From Actinophytocola sp044466355 (GTDB taxonomy: Bacteria > Actinomycetota > Actinomycetes > Mycobacteriales > Pseudonocardiaceae), in the NCBI RefSeq assembly GCF_044466355.1, contig NZ_JBITMQ010000015.1, positions 194,359 to 258,358 on the forward strand: a stretch of 64,000 bases of DNA, given 5' to 3'. The number at the start of each line of letters is the position of its first letter. The stretch's first letter is position 1. The notes below the pieces were generated by a model. That model was not told the DNA's origin. It worked only from the letters and a program-made list of their open reading frames with translations, and ran no database searches. Position numbers and translations under genes: made by a program. This document shows positions 23,553-32,047 of the stretch, piece after piece.

Positions 23553-25280
23553 TCACAGCGGCGGGTAGGCGTTCCGCATCAGTTCCTGGAACTGGGCGGA
23601 GAACCAGTGCCCGGACAGCGGTGCGTCGCCGAGCGCGCCGGACATGTTGTTGTTGTTGCGCGGGTTGCCGGTGTACGTCGGGTCGCACATCCGGTCGAAG
23701 CCCTTGCCCTCGTCGTTCGGGATCTCCTCGCTGGCACCGTCGGACTCACCCGGCGGCTTGATCCAGACGTAGGCGTCGATGCCCGGCTCCGGGGCCGCCG
23801 TCGGCCGCTCACCCAGCCCGGCACCGGACTGGTTGCACCAGTTGCCGAGGTGGATGCGGCGGTCGATCCGCGACTCGTCCATGAACGTGACCGGATCGGT
23901 CGACGTGCTCGCCTGCGTCGGCCGGGCCGCGCCGCCCCAGCCGTTGCGCGAGGTGTCGATCAGCATGCCCACCCCGGAGTCGAAGCACTGGGAGTCGGCC
24001 TCCTGACGGAACGCCTGCGCGTAGCCCAGCTCGTCGACGTACCGGTTCCAGTCGACCCAGCCGCCCGCGACCTCACGCAGTGGACGACCGCCCACCACCG
24101 TGTTCGCGGTGAAGAACGGCTCCTTGAGCGCGGAGTAGTTGGCGGTGTTGGCGATGAACCCGTGCACGTTCGACGGGGTGGCGCCGGACGCGTTCGCGGC
24201 CTGGCACATGATCTGCACCGTGGCGTTGAAGTTGTCGTCCCAGCCGAGCCAGCCGTGGTGGCCCGCGTCGACGTAGTTGTAGACGTTGGGCACCGCGCCG
24301 AGCTCGGCCAGCGCGTAGCCGACGCCGTTGACGTAGTTGCCGTTGGCCTTCATCGTGTCGCACATCGGGACGGCCGTCGGCCGCGGCGACACGTTGGTGA
24401 TCAGGTTCGGCAGCGAGTCGATCTCGATGACCGTGACGATCCGCAGGTCGGCGTACTCCGGCCGGGCGAGGATCGCCGCGATCGGGTCGATGTACTCGCT
24501 CTTGTACCTGGGCAGTTCGGTCGCACCCAGCTCACCGTTGGACGCGAGTGCCGAGCAGTCGCGGCCGGGCAGGTTGTAGATCACCAACTGGATCACCAGC
24601 GGTTCACCCGCGGCCTGCCGCACCGCCTCGTCCAGGTGTGCGACGAGTCCCCTGCCGGTGGCCGTGCCGTTGATGGCCGCGATGCGGTCCAGCCACACAC
24701 CGGTCGGCTGGTTCGCGATCCGGCTGCCACCCGATTCGGCGGCGGCCCGGGCCGACCAGTCCGGGTTCACGTACACCTTCGCGCCGACGTAGGGGTTGTC
24801 GACGCGGTCACCCGGGTCCGGATCGGGATCCGGGTCGGGGTCGGGGTCCGTCGTGCCGGTGCACGTGGTGCCGTTCAGCGAGAAGGACGTCGGGGCGGCG
24901 TTCGTGCCCGAGTAGGTGCCGTTGAACCCGATCTCGGTCGAGCCGCCGGTCGCGAGGTTCGCGTTCCAACTCAGGTTGGTGGCGGTGACCTGCTGGCCGG
25001 ACTGCGACCAGTTGGCGCTCCAGCCGGGGGCGGTGACCTGCTGGTTGCCCGCGTAGGCGAACCCCAGGGTCCACCCGCTGAGCGCGTCACCGAGGTTGTT
25101 GATGCGGACCGTGGCGGTGAAGCCACCGCCCCAGTCGTTCACGGTGTAGTCGACACGACAGCCCACCGCCGCACTGGCGGACGGGGCACTGAGGGTTATG
25201 AGGGACGTCAACATCGCCGCCACAGCCGCCAGACTGGCGGCCGCACGCCTCCGCGTCCCGATCGTGGGTCTGAATCTCAT
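23553..25280 (-). CDS. secreted GH6 cellobiohydrolase with N-terminal CBM2
   Basis: 575 residues: signal peptide (1-38), CBM2 (~39-140), Asp-Pro repeat linker, GH6 domain (~165-575). GH6 signatures are VIYNLPGRDCSA (first) and TVIEIDSLPN (second; the usual EPD is EID). Exo-acting GH6 enzymes release cellobiose from non-reducing chain ends. ATG 25280 has GCGGAGGAT upstream. A TGTACA-N17-TAGACT promoter and a CebR operator lie just upstream, making this the first gene of the operon. Confidence 0.94.
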   Translation of the reverse strand: MRFRPTIGTRRRAAASLAAVAAMLTSLITLSAPSASAAVGCRVDYTVNDWGGGFTATVRINNLGDALSGWTLGFAYAGNQQVTAPGWSANWSQSGQQVTATNLSWNANLATGGSTEIGFNGTYSGTNAAPTSFSLNGTTCTGTTDPDPDPDPDPDPGDRVDNPYVGAKVYVNPDWSARAAAESGGSRIANQPTGVWLDRIAAINGTATGRGLVAHLDEAVRQAAGEPLVIQLVIYNLPGRDCSALASNGELGATELPRYKSEYIDPIAAILARPEYADLRIVTVIEIDSLPNLITNVSPRPTAVPMCDTMKANGNYVNGVGYALAELGAVPNVYNYVDAGHHGWLGWDDNFNATVQIMCQAANASGATPSNVHGFIANTANYSALKEPFFTANTVVGGRPLREVAGGWVDWNRYVDELGYAQAFRQEADSQCFDSGVGMLIDTSRNGWGGAARPTQASTSTDPVTFMDESRIDRRIHLGNWCNQSGAGLGERPTAAPEPGIDAYVWIKPPGESDGASEEIPNDEGKGFDRMCDPTYTGNPRNNNNMSGALGDAPLSGHWFSAQFQELMRNAYPPL

Positions 25281-25312
25281 CCGGATCCTCCGCTCAACGC
25301 CGAGCGATTTTC

Positions 25313-25326
25313 TGGGAGCGCTCCCA
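25313..25326. promoter_or_regulatory. CebR operator 1
   Basis: Perfect palindrome TGGGAGCGCTCCCA, identical to the known CebR (LacI-family, cellobiose-relieved) box of streptomycetes. It lies 33 bp upstream of the GH6 start and just downstream of the putative promoter, the position expected for repression. Confidence 0.9.
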
Positions 25327-25487
25327 GTTTTTTGGAGTCTAGCTGTGTTAACGGGGTGTGTACAGAGGCTCACTCTTGATGAACTGTTCAGTTGCCTGTT
25401 CAGGGCTTTCCGTGCTGAACGCGCTTACGGACGACCGTGACAGCCGCATGCGCGCGCCAACGGAGGCACGTTGCCGCACGTTTCGAC

Positions 25488-25501
25488 TGGGAGCGCTCCC
25501 A
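25488..25501. promoter_or_regulatory. CebR operator 2
   Basis: A second perfect TGGGAGCGCTCCCA, 175 bp from the first and 74 bp before the SDR gene. The pair could support looping by CebR, or this copy may control the SDR gene. Confidence 0.85.
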
Positions 25502-25574
25502 AGATCATCGGCGTCGAGAGGCCCGCTCGACGCGTACCAATCCACCGGACGGCGGGCACCGAACCACGGTCGTG

Positions 25575-26501
25575 ATGGTGAATCGGGAGGTTCTCGGGAG
25601 GTGGGCCGACCACGGGCTCGATCGCTCCGTCGTCGGCGGGTACACGCGCTTCGGGCTCGCGGTACGACGGCGGTTGCCCGGATGGCCCGCCGATCCCGCG
25701 CCCGGCGCGCTCGCCGGCAGGACCGTGGTCGTGACCGGTGCGAGCTCCGGGCTCGGGGTGGCCACGGCCGCCGCGTTCGCCCGGCTCGGCGCCGCCGTGC
25801 ACCTCGTCGTGCGGGACCTCGCCAAGGGGCGGCGGGTGGCCGACGACATCGGCGGGGACGTGCGCCTGTCGCGGTGTGACGTGTCCGATGTGGACGACGT
25901 GCGACGCTTCACGGAGAGCGCCGGGGCCGTCGACGTGCTCGTGCACAACGCGGGGGTGCTACCCGCCTCGCGCAGGACGACACCGCAGGGTCACGAGATC
26001 GCGCTCGCCACCCACGTGCTCGGGCCGTTGCTGATGACCGAGCTGCTCCAGCCGCTCGAGCGCGTGATCTTCGTGTCCTCCGGCGGGATGTACGCCCAGA
26101 AGCTGCCGCTCGACGACCCCGGGTACACCCGGGGCGAGTACCGCGGGGCCGCCGCCTACGCGCGCACCAAACGGATCCAGGTCGCGCTCGTCCCGCTGCT
26201 CGCGCGGCGCTGGCCCGGCACGACCGTCACCGCCATGCATCCCGGGTGGGCCGACACGCCCGGGGTGGCCGGGTCGCTGCCCGGGTTCCACCGGTTGACG
26301 AAACCGTTCCTGCGGGACGCCGACCAGGGCGCCGACACCACCGTGTGGCTCGGCGCGACCCGGCCCGCGCCCGCCTCCGGGTTGTTCTGGCACGACCGGC
26401 GGCCCCGGAGCCCACACCTCGTGCCGTGGACCCGGCACTCCGACGCCGACAGCCAGGCCATGCTCGACTGGTGCGCCACCGCGGTCGGCCTCACGCCGTG
26501 A
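25575..26501 (+). CDS. short-chain dehydrogenase/reductase
   Basis: 308 residues. Rossmann motif TGASSGLG, DVSDVDDV, NAGV, catalytic-region SSGG and YARTK (Tyr/Lys pair). The pattern matches the DHRS12-like SDR branch acting on lipids or ketones. The frame is open upstream, but ATG 25575 is the first good start. It is divergent from the cellulase operon and shares its control region, including a CebR box, though a link to cellulose use is not obvious. It converges with the amidohydrolase, 1 bp apart. Confidence 0.85.
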   Translation: MVNREVLGRWADHGLDRSVVGGYTRFGLAVRRRLPGWPADPAPGALAGRTVVVTGASSGLGVATAAAFARLGAAVHLVVRDLAKGRRVADDIGGDVRLSRCDVSDVDDVRRFTESAGAVDVLVHNAGVLPASRRTTPQGHEIALATHVLGPLLMTELLQPLERVIFVSSGGMYAQKLPLDDPGYTRGEYRGAAAYARTKRIQVALVPLLARRWPGTTVTAMHPGWADTPGVAGSLPGFHRLTKPFLRDADQGADTTVWLGATRPAPASGLFWHDRRPRSPHLVPWTRHSDADSQAMLDWCATAVGLTP

Positions 26502-26502
26502 G

Positions 26503-27930
26503 CTAGCGGCTGTGCGTCGCCGTGCTGCGGTAGTCCGTGTACGTGTACGGGTTGTCGAGCACCTTGGTCTCCGGGATGTCCGGGTTCATGCCCTGCCGCC
26601 ACGCGTCCTCGCCCATCGCGCCGCGCAGGTGGTCCACTGTGGACTCCACGGCCCTGCGGGCCGCGGCGAGGTCGATGCCGACGAGCTTGTTGTCCTTCTT
26701 CACCACGCGGCCGTTGACCAGCACGGTGTGCACGTCGCCGCGCTGCGCCTGGAACGCCACGTGGCCGTACGGGTTCAGCAGCGGGAACGACACCGGTGAG
26801 TCGTCGTTCTTGATCAGGACCACGTCCGCCTTCCGGCCCGGTTCGAGGCGGCCGAGGTCGGACCTGCCCAGGGCGTGGGCGCCGCCGCGCGTCGCCCACT
26901 CCACGACCTGGTCGGCACGGAGGGTGCAGTGGGTGACCGTCTCGTTCTGGGCGTGTGCCGCGAGGTGTTCGCGGGAGCGGTCGGCGCCGAGCGTCGTGCG
27001 CATCGCGGAGAACAGGTCACCGCTCCACCACACGCTCGTGTCCATGGACAGCGAGACCGGGATGCCGTGCGCGCGGATCGCCCACGTGGGCGGGTAGCCC
27101 TGGCCCGCGCTCTGTTCGCTCTCGGTCGACACGGAGACCGAGCCGCCGGTGGCCGCGATGCGGTGGTAGGAGTCGGCGCGGAGCGACGCGGCGTGGACGT
27201 AGACGGTCCGGTCGGTCATGAAGCCGTGTTCGTGCATGAGGCGGATGCCGTCGTCGCTGGTCGCGCCCCAGACACCGGCGTGCGTGGTGACGGCGACCCC
27301 CAGCTCCCGCGCCACCTCGAACGCCGCCTTCTCCGGGAACGCCGGGTCGCCCGTCACGTCGAACGCCATCTGGAAGCCCAGGAGGTCGTCGCCGGTGATG
27401 CGGCGGCGCACGAAGTCGCGGAACTCCGGTGTGCCCGACCACTGCGCGGGAGGCTGCTGGATGTTGCCGTACGCCAGGACGTGCCTGCCCGGGATCGCTT
27501 CGAGGGCGTCGACCGCGGCGTCGGCGTGGTCGACGGTCCGCAGGCCGTGCGACCAGTCGACGACCGTCGTCACCCCGGCGTCGAGCGCCTCGATCGCCGC
27601 GAGGGTGTTGCCCGCGTGGACGTCCTCGGGGCGGAAGAGCTTGCCGTGGTCGAGGTAGTACCAGACGAAGTACTGCGTCAGCGTCCAGTCGGCGCCGTAG
27701 CCGCGCATCGCGGTCTGCCACATGTGCCGGTGGGTGTCGATCATGCCGGGCATCACGATGCCGTCGGTCGCGTCGATCTCCAGCGCGCCGTCGGGCGCGA
27801 CCAGGTTCCCGCCGACCGCCGCGACACGGTCGCCGACCACCAGCACGTCCGTGTCCGTCAGCACCGAGCGGGTCTCGTCCATCGGCAGCACGGTGCCGCC
27901 GCGCAGGAGCACGGCGCTGTACTCGTTCAT
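26503..27930 (-). CDS. amidohydrolase-superfamily deaminase/hydrolase
   Basis: 475 residues. Metal-binding DTHRHMW near residue 65 (HxH), a later THAGVWG and the SMDTSVWW region correspond to the cytosine deaminase/TRZ-ATZ branch. The N- and C-terminal strands (LLRGGTVLPMDE; ADVVLIKNDDSP) form the small beta-sandwich. It probably deaminates or dechlorinates a heterocycle. ATG 27930 has GGGAGTCCCCG-type sequence upstream. It is divergent from the IclR gene, with a palindrome in the shared region that recurs before the CoA-transferase, so it belongs to that catabolic regulon. Confidence 0.82.
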   Translation of the reverse strand: MNEYSAVLLRGGTVLPMDETRSVLTDTDVLVVGDRVAAVGGNLVAPDGALEIDATDGIVMPGMIDTHRHMWQTAMRGYGADWTLTQYFVWYYLDHGKLFRPEDVHAGNTLAAIEALDAGVTTVVDWSHGLRTVDHADAAVDALEAIPGRHVLAYGNIQQPPAQWSGTPEFRDFVRRRITGDDLLGFQMAFDVTGDPAFPEKAAFEVARELGVAVTTHAGVWGATSDDGIRLMHEHGFMTDRTVYVHAASLRADSYHRIAATGGSVSVSTESEQSAGQGYPPTWAIRAHGIPVSLSMDTSVWWSGDLFSAMRTTLGADRSREHLAAHAQNETVTHCTLRADQVVEWATRGGAHALGRSDLGRLEPGRKADVVLIKNDDSPVSFPLLNPYGHVAFQAQRGDVHTVLVNGRVVKKDNKLVGIDLAAARRAVESTVDHLRGAMGEDAWRQGMNPDIPETKVLDNPYTYTDYRSTATHSR

Positions 27931-27945
27931 CGGGGACTCCCTTGT

Positions 27946-27959
27946 CGGACACATGTCCG
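27946..27959. promoter_or_regulatory. putative IclR operator A
   Basis: CGGACA-CA-TGTCCG, an inverted repeat 15 bp upstream of the amidohydrolase start. The same arms recur at 28874-28887. Confidence 0.7.
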
Positions 27960-28036
27960 TATGGCGGCTGGTTGTGGGGGTTACTCTGATCCCGCATCGC
28001 ATGGGAAGTCAATGCCCGTCACCGTGAGGAGCCGCC

Positions 28037-28840
28037 ATGCCGCGCGAAGGCGCCGGACCGGACTTCATCGAGGCGCTCGCGCGCGGGCTCGAGGTCATCA
28101 CCGCGTTCGAGCCGGGCAGGCCCGCGATGACCCTGGCCGAGGTCGCCGCGGCGACGAGGCTCGCACGGCCGACGGCGCGCCGGATCCTGCTCACGCTCAG
28201 TGAGCTGGGTTATGTGCGCGCGGAGGGGCCGGGGTTCACGCTGACGCCGAGGGTGCTGGACCTGGGGGTCGCGTACGTGCGGTCGCAGGGGCTGTGGGAC
28301 ATCGCGCGGCCGCACATGGAGGCGCTGTCGGCGGCGACGGGCGAGTCGTGTTCGGTCGCGCAGCTCGACGGGTCGGACATCGTGTACGTGGCACGGGTGG
28401 CGGTGCCGAAGATCGTGGCGCTGGCGGTGCAGATCGGCACGCGGTTCCCGGCGCTGCCGACGTCGCTGGGGAAGGTGCTGCTGGCCGCGCTCGACCCGGC
28501 CGAGGTCGACGCGGTGCTGGCCGAGCCGACGCGGTCGGGGCTGACGCCGCGCTGGCAGCCCGACCGGGTGGAGCGGGACGCGGTGCTGAGGGAGGTGCGG
28601 GCGCGCGGGTGGGCGCTGACCGACCAGCAGCTCGCGCTGGGCATCCGCTCGGTCGCGGCGCCGCTGCGGGACGGCGGCGGCCGGGTCGTCGGAGCGCTCA
28701 ACGTGAACACGCACGCGGCGGAGACGTCGGTGGACCACCTGCTGGGGCACCACCTGCCGCTGCTGCTGACGGCGGCGGGCGAGATCAGCGCCGACTTCGC
28801 ACGCGTCGCGGCAGTCCCGGCGACGTCGGCGACGCCCTGA
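28037..28840 (+). CDS. IclR-family transcriptional regulator
   Basis: 267 residues. The winged helix (residues 10-75) includes LAEVAAATRLARPTARRILLTL. The effector domain shows SCSVAQLDGSDIVYVARV and the C-terminal SVAAPLRDGGGRVVGALNVN typical of PcaU/PobR-type activators of aromatic catabolism. ATG 28037 is preceded by GAGGAGCC. It probably binds the CGGACANNTGTCCG elements on both sides of itself and responds to the pathway substrate. Confidence 0.9.
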   Translation: MPREGAGPDFIEALARGLEVITAFEPGRPAMTLAEVAAATRLARPTARRILLTLSELGYVRAEGPGFTLTPRVLDLGVAYVRSQGLWDIARPHMEALSAATGESCSVAQLDGSDIVYVARVAVPKIVALAVQIGTRFPALPTSLGKVLLAALDPAEVDAVLAEPTRSGLTPRWQPDRVERDAVLREVRARGWALTDQQLALGIRSVAAPLRDGGGRVVGALNVNTHAAETSVDHLLGHHLPLLLTAAGEISADFARVAAVPATSATP

Positions 28841-28873
28841 GGTTGACAGCGGGCGGGCATCCGGCCGAGGATG

Positions 28874-28887
28874 CGGACAGTTGTCCG
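28874..28887. promoter_or_regulatory. putative IclR operator B
   Basis: CGGACA-GT-TGTCCG (extendable to GCGGACA/TGTCCGC), 18 bp before the CoA-transferase start. It shares arms with operator A; a further CGGAC half-site follows immediately. Confidence 0.7.
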
Positions 28888-28905
28888 CGATACGGACGGA
28901 GGCTT

Positions 28906-30051
28906 ATGGACGGGCCCCTTGACGGGGTGTTGGTCGCCGACTTCTCCCGGATCCTCGCCGGGCCCTACGCCACGATGCTGATGGCGGACATGGGTGCCGA
29001 GGTGATCAAGGTCGAGGGACCGGGAGGCGACGACACCCGCACCTGGATGCCACCCGTGCGGGACGGCGTGTCGACCTACTACCTCGGCATCAACCGGGGA
29101 AAGCGGTCGATCGCGCTCGACCTGCGCGACGAGGGTGACGCCCAGGCGGCGCGGGAGCTGGCCAGCCGGGCGGACGTCCTGATCGAGAACTTCAAGCCCG
29201 GCGGGATGGCGCGGTTCGGGCTCGGCTACGACGACGTCCGCGCGACCAACCCCGGCGTCGTCTACGCCTCGATCACCGGGTTCGGGTCCGGCGACGGCGC
29301 CCACGTCCCCGGCTACGACCTGATGGTCCAGGCGATCTCCGGGCTGATGAGCCTCACCGGTGACCCCGGCGGCCCGCCCTACCGCGCGGGCATCTCCGTG
29401 TTCGACGTGATGGCGGGCAACCACGCCGTCATCGGCATCCTCGCGGCCCTGCGACACCGGGACGCCACCGGAGAAGGCCAGCAGGTCGAGGTCAACCTCC
29501 TCTCCTCCGCGCTCACCGGCCTGGTCAACCACAGCTCGGCGTACGTCGCGGGTGACGTCGTGCCCTACCGGATGGGCAACGCGCACCCCAGCGTCTTCCC
29601 CTACGAGCCGCTGCCCACCGCGGACAACGACCTGATCGTCTCCGCCGCCAACGACGGGCAGTTCCGGAAGCTGTGCGAGGTGCTCGGCATCCCCGGCGTC
29701 GCCGACGACCCGCGCTTCGCCCGCAACGCCGACCGCACCGCCAACCGGGAGGAGCTGCGGCCGCTGCTGGTCGAACGGCTCGCCACGAAGGGCGCGGTCG
29801 AGTGGTTCGACCTGCTCGTCGCCGCGGGGGTGCCGTGCGGGCCGATCAACACGATCGACGGCGGGTTCGCGATGGCCGAGCGGTTCGGGCTGGACCCGGT
29901 CGTCACGGTCGGCGAGGGCGACCGTGCGGTGCCGACCACGCGGCACCCGATCCGGTTCTCGGCCACCCCGGCCGGCTACGCGCTGCCGCCGCCGGAGCTG
30001 GACGAGCACGGCGACGAGATCCGGAAGTGGCTGGGAGAACGGCATGGCTGA
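28906..30051 (+). CDS. CaiB/BaiF (class III) CoA-transferase
   Basis: 381 residues. Family hallmarks are VLVADFSRILAGPYATMLMADMGAEVIKVE at the start, the Asp of GYDLMVQAISGLMSLTG, and PSVFPYEPLPTAD. It moves CoA from one acyl-CoA to an organic acid. ATG 28906 with ACGGAGGC upstream is the start; the long upstream extension overlaps the IclR gene. It is the first gene of a tightly coupled operon and overlaps the citryl-CoA-lyase-like gene by 8 bp, suggesting it activates an intermediate for C-C cleavage. Confidence 0.92.
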   Translation: MDGPLDGVLVADFSRILAGPYATMLMADMGAEVIKVEGPGGDDTRTWMPPVRDGVSTYYLGINRGKRSIALDLRDEGDAQAARELASRADVLIENFKPGGMARFGLGYDDVRATNPGVVYASITGFGSGDGAHVPGYDLMVQAISGLMSLTGDPGGPPYRAGISVFDVMAGNHAVIGILAALRHRDATGEGQQVEVNLLSSALTGLVNHSSAYVAGDVVPYRMGNAHPSVFPYEPLPTADNDLIVSAANDGQFRKLCEVLGIPGVADDPRFARNADRTANREELRPLLVERLATKGAVEWFDLLVAAGVPCGPINTIDGGFAMAERFGLDPVVTVGEGDRAVPTTRHPIRFSATPAGYALPPPELDEHGDEIRKWLGERHG

Positions 30052-30832
30052 GTACCCGACCGCGCTCGGCGCGTCCACCCGCGACACGATCACGCTCCTC
30101 GGTCACGACCTCGCCCGCGACGTCATGGGCGAGGTCGGTTTCGGGGAGCTGGCGTTCTGGCTCGCCACCCAGCGCCGCCCGTCGAAGGGTGAGACGCGGG
30201 TGTTCGAGGCCGTGCTGGCCGCACTCGCCGACCACGGGTTCACGCCCACCGCGATCACGGCACGGCTGACGTACCTGTCCGCGCCCGACTCCGTGCAGGG
30301 TGCGCTCGCGGCCGGGCTGCTCGGCGGCGGGTCACGGTTCCTGGGCGTCACCGAGGACTGCGGGCGGTTCCTGCACGCGCGACTCGACGGGCGTCAGCTT
30401 CCCGCCGACGACGACGGCTGGGATGCCATCGCGCTGGAAGTCGTTGCAGCGCAACGGGAAGCGAAGCGGTTCATCCCCGGGCTCGGACACCACGTGCACA
30501 AGGACGGCGACCCGCGCACACCCCGCCTGTTCCAGATCGCCCACGAGGAGAACCTCGAAGGCCCGCACCTGAAGCTGTTCGCCGCCATCGGACGGGTGCA
30601 CCCCCGGGTACTCGGAAAGACGTTGCCGCTCAACGGAGCCGGCGTGTGCGGCGCCGCGCTCGCCGACCTCGGGCTGCCGATGGAACTGTTGCGGGGCTTC
30701 GCGTTGCTGGCGCGGACCGCCGGGCTCATCGGTCATCTCGCCGAGGAACTCCGCAACCCCGTCGCCAACGAGATCTTCCTTTCCGTCGACCTCAACAACG
30801 TGTCGGTACCGCCAGGAGGAACCCATGGCTGA
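30044..30832 (+). CDS. citryl-CoA lyase / citrate synthase-like protein
   Basis: 262 residues, matching the C-terminal catalytic half of citrate synthase. IPGLGHHVHKDGDPRTPRL is the CoA/oxaloacetate His motif, preceded by the LSAPDSVQGALAAGLLGGGSRFLG helix. Stand-alone proteins of this type are annotated as citryl-CoA lyase; here it more likely cleaves a citryl- or citramalyl-like CoA ester of the ring-cleavage product. It overlaps both neighbours. Confidence 0.82.
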   Translation: MAEYPTALGASTRDTITLLGHDLARDVMGEVGFGELAFWLATQRRPSKGETRVFEAVLAALADHGFTPTAITARLTYLSAPDSVQGALAAGLLGGGSRFLGVTEDCGRFLHARLDGRQLPADDDGWDAIALEVVAAQREAKRFIPGLGHHVHKDGDPRTPRLFQIAHEENLEGPHLKLFAAIGRVHPRVLGKTLPLNGAGVCGAALADLGLPMELLRGFALLARTAGLIGHLAEELRNPVANEIFLSVDLNNVSVPPGGTHG

Positions 30833-31688
30833 GCTGGTCGCGGTCATCGCGTCCACACACCACCCGTTCTACTACCGTGCCAGCACCGCCACCGGCGAGG
30901 ACCGGCCGCCGTTCGCCGACGAGTGGGTCCGCAAGGTCGAGGCGTTCCGGGAGACGCTCACGAAGGCACGGCCGGACGTGTTGGTGATGGTCGGCTCGGA
31001 CCACTTCCACCAGCTGTGGCTGGACAACATGCCGCAGTTCCTCGTCGGCAAGGCCCCGTTCTACGACGCCAACTGGTACAACGAGGAACGCGAGTTCGGC
31101 CTGCCGCGCATGGTGGTGAAGGGCCAGGAGGACCTGTCGTCGTACGTGCTGCGCGAGGGTCTCGACGCGGGCTTCGACCTCGCGTTCTCCAACGAGCTGC
31201 GGATCGACCACTCGATCACCTGCCCGATCATCACGTTGCGGCCCCAGAACGACCTGCCGATCGTGCCGATCTACACCAACATCTTCGCGCCGCCGCTGCC
31301 GCAGCCGAAACGGTTCGTCCAACTGGGCCGGACGATCCGGCAGCTCGTCGAGTCCTGGCCGTCGGACCAGCGGGTCGCGGTGATCGGGACCGGCCACCTG
31401 TCGCTGGAGCTGGGCGGTCCGCGCCAGTTCGGGCCGCACGGACCGGACCCCGAGTTCGACCGCAAGGCCGTCGAGTGGATCTCGACCGGCGACATCGAGG
31501 GCTGCTGCGCCGACGTCACACTCGACTCGCTGCACCTGCCGGGCAACGCCACGCACGGGTTCATGGACTTCATGCTGATGATGGGTGTCGCGGGCGAGGG
31601 TCAGAAGGCCGACTACGTGGACACCTACGACCTGTTCCACACGATGGAGGCCTACTTCACGTGGTACCCGAAGGGAGCGCCGGCGTGA
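30825..31688 (+). CDS. LigB-type class III extradiol dioxygenase, catalytic subunit
   Basis: 287 residues. The N-terminal ASTHHPF and internal GSDHFHQLWLDNMP carry iron-ligand and catalytic His residues of LigB-like enzymes; ELRIDHSITCP and GTGHLSLELGG follow the family order. These enzymes meta-cleave protocatechuate, gallate or similar diols with Fe(II). The adjacent small LigA-like gene provides the second subunit. An 8-bp overlap with the lyase gene indicates coupling. Confidence 0.88.
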   Translation: MAELVAVIASTHHPFYYRASTATGEDRPPFADEWVRKVEAFRETLTKARPDVLVMVGSDHFHQLWLDNMPQFLVGKAPFYDANWYNEEREFGLPRMVVKGQEDLSSYVLREGLDAGFDLAFSNELRIDHSITCPIITLRPQNDLPIVPIYTNIFAPPLPQPKRFVQLGRTIRQLVESWPSDQRVAVIGTGHLSLELGGPRQFGPHGPDPEFDRKAVEWISTGDIEGCCADVTLDSLHLPGNATHGFMDFMLMMGVAGEGQKADYVDTYDLFHTMEAYFTWYPKGAPA

Positions 31689-32047
31689 GCAAGTACCTGT
31701 TGAACAAGTTCCTGTTCACCGTCGACCGCGACCCGGCGCTGGTCGAGCGGTACCGCGACGATCCACAGGGGACGGTCGAGTGGTGGGAGGCCAACGAGGC
31801 CAACCGGATCCTCTCCTGCCACACCGGCGAGGCGTCGACGTGGTTGACGTTCGCCGACGACGAGCGCACCGCACTGTCCACTCACGACTACCCGAAGCTG
31901 TTCGAGCTGGGCGCGCACCCGTTCCTCACGCTCACGCTGTACATCGCGATGTTCGAGCGGGACAACTCCGAACCGCTGGAGTTCCAGAAGGAGTACGGGC
32001 GCAGGCTCGCGCACATGTCGCTGCCCTACCCGGACATCACGACATGA
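31685..32047 (+). CDS. LigA-type small subunit of extradiol dioxygenase
   Basis: 120 residues, all-helical. The pattern FLFTVDRDPALVERYRDDP...LTFADDERTAL matches the LigA fold that packs against LigB and covers its active site. It starts at GTG 31685, overlapping the ligB stop (GTGA), and its own stop overlaps the next ATG. A heterodimer with the preceding product is expected. Confidence 0.85.
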   Translation: MSKYLLNKFLFTVDRDPALVERYRDDPQGTVEWWEANEANRILSCHTGEASTWLTFADDERTALSTHDYPKLFELGAHPFLTLTLYIAMFERDNSEPLEFQKEYGRRLAHMSLPYPDITT

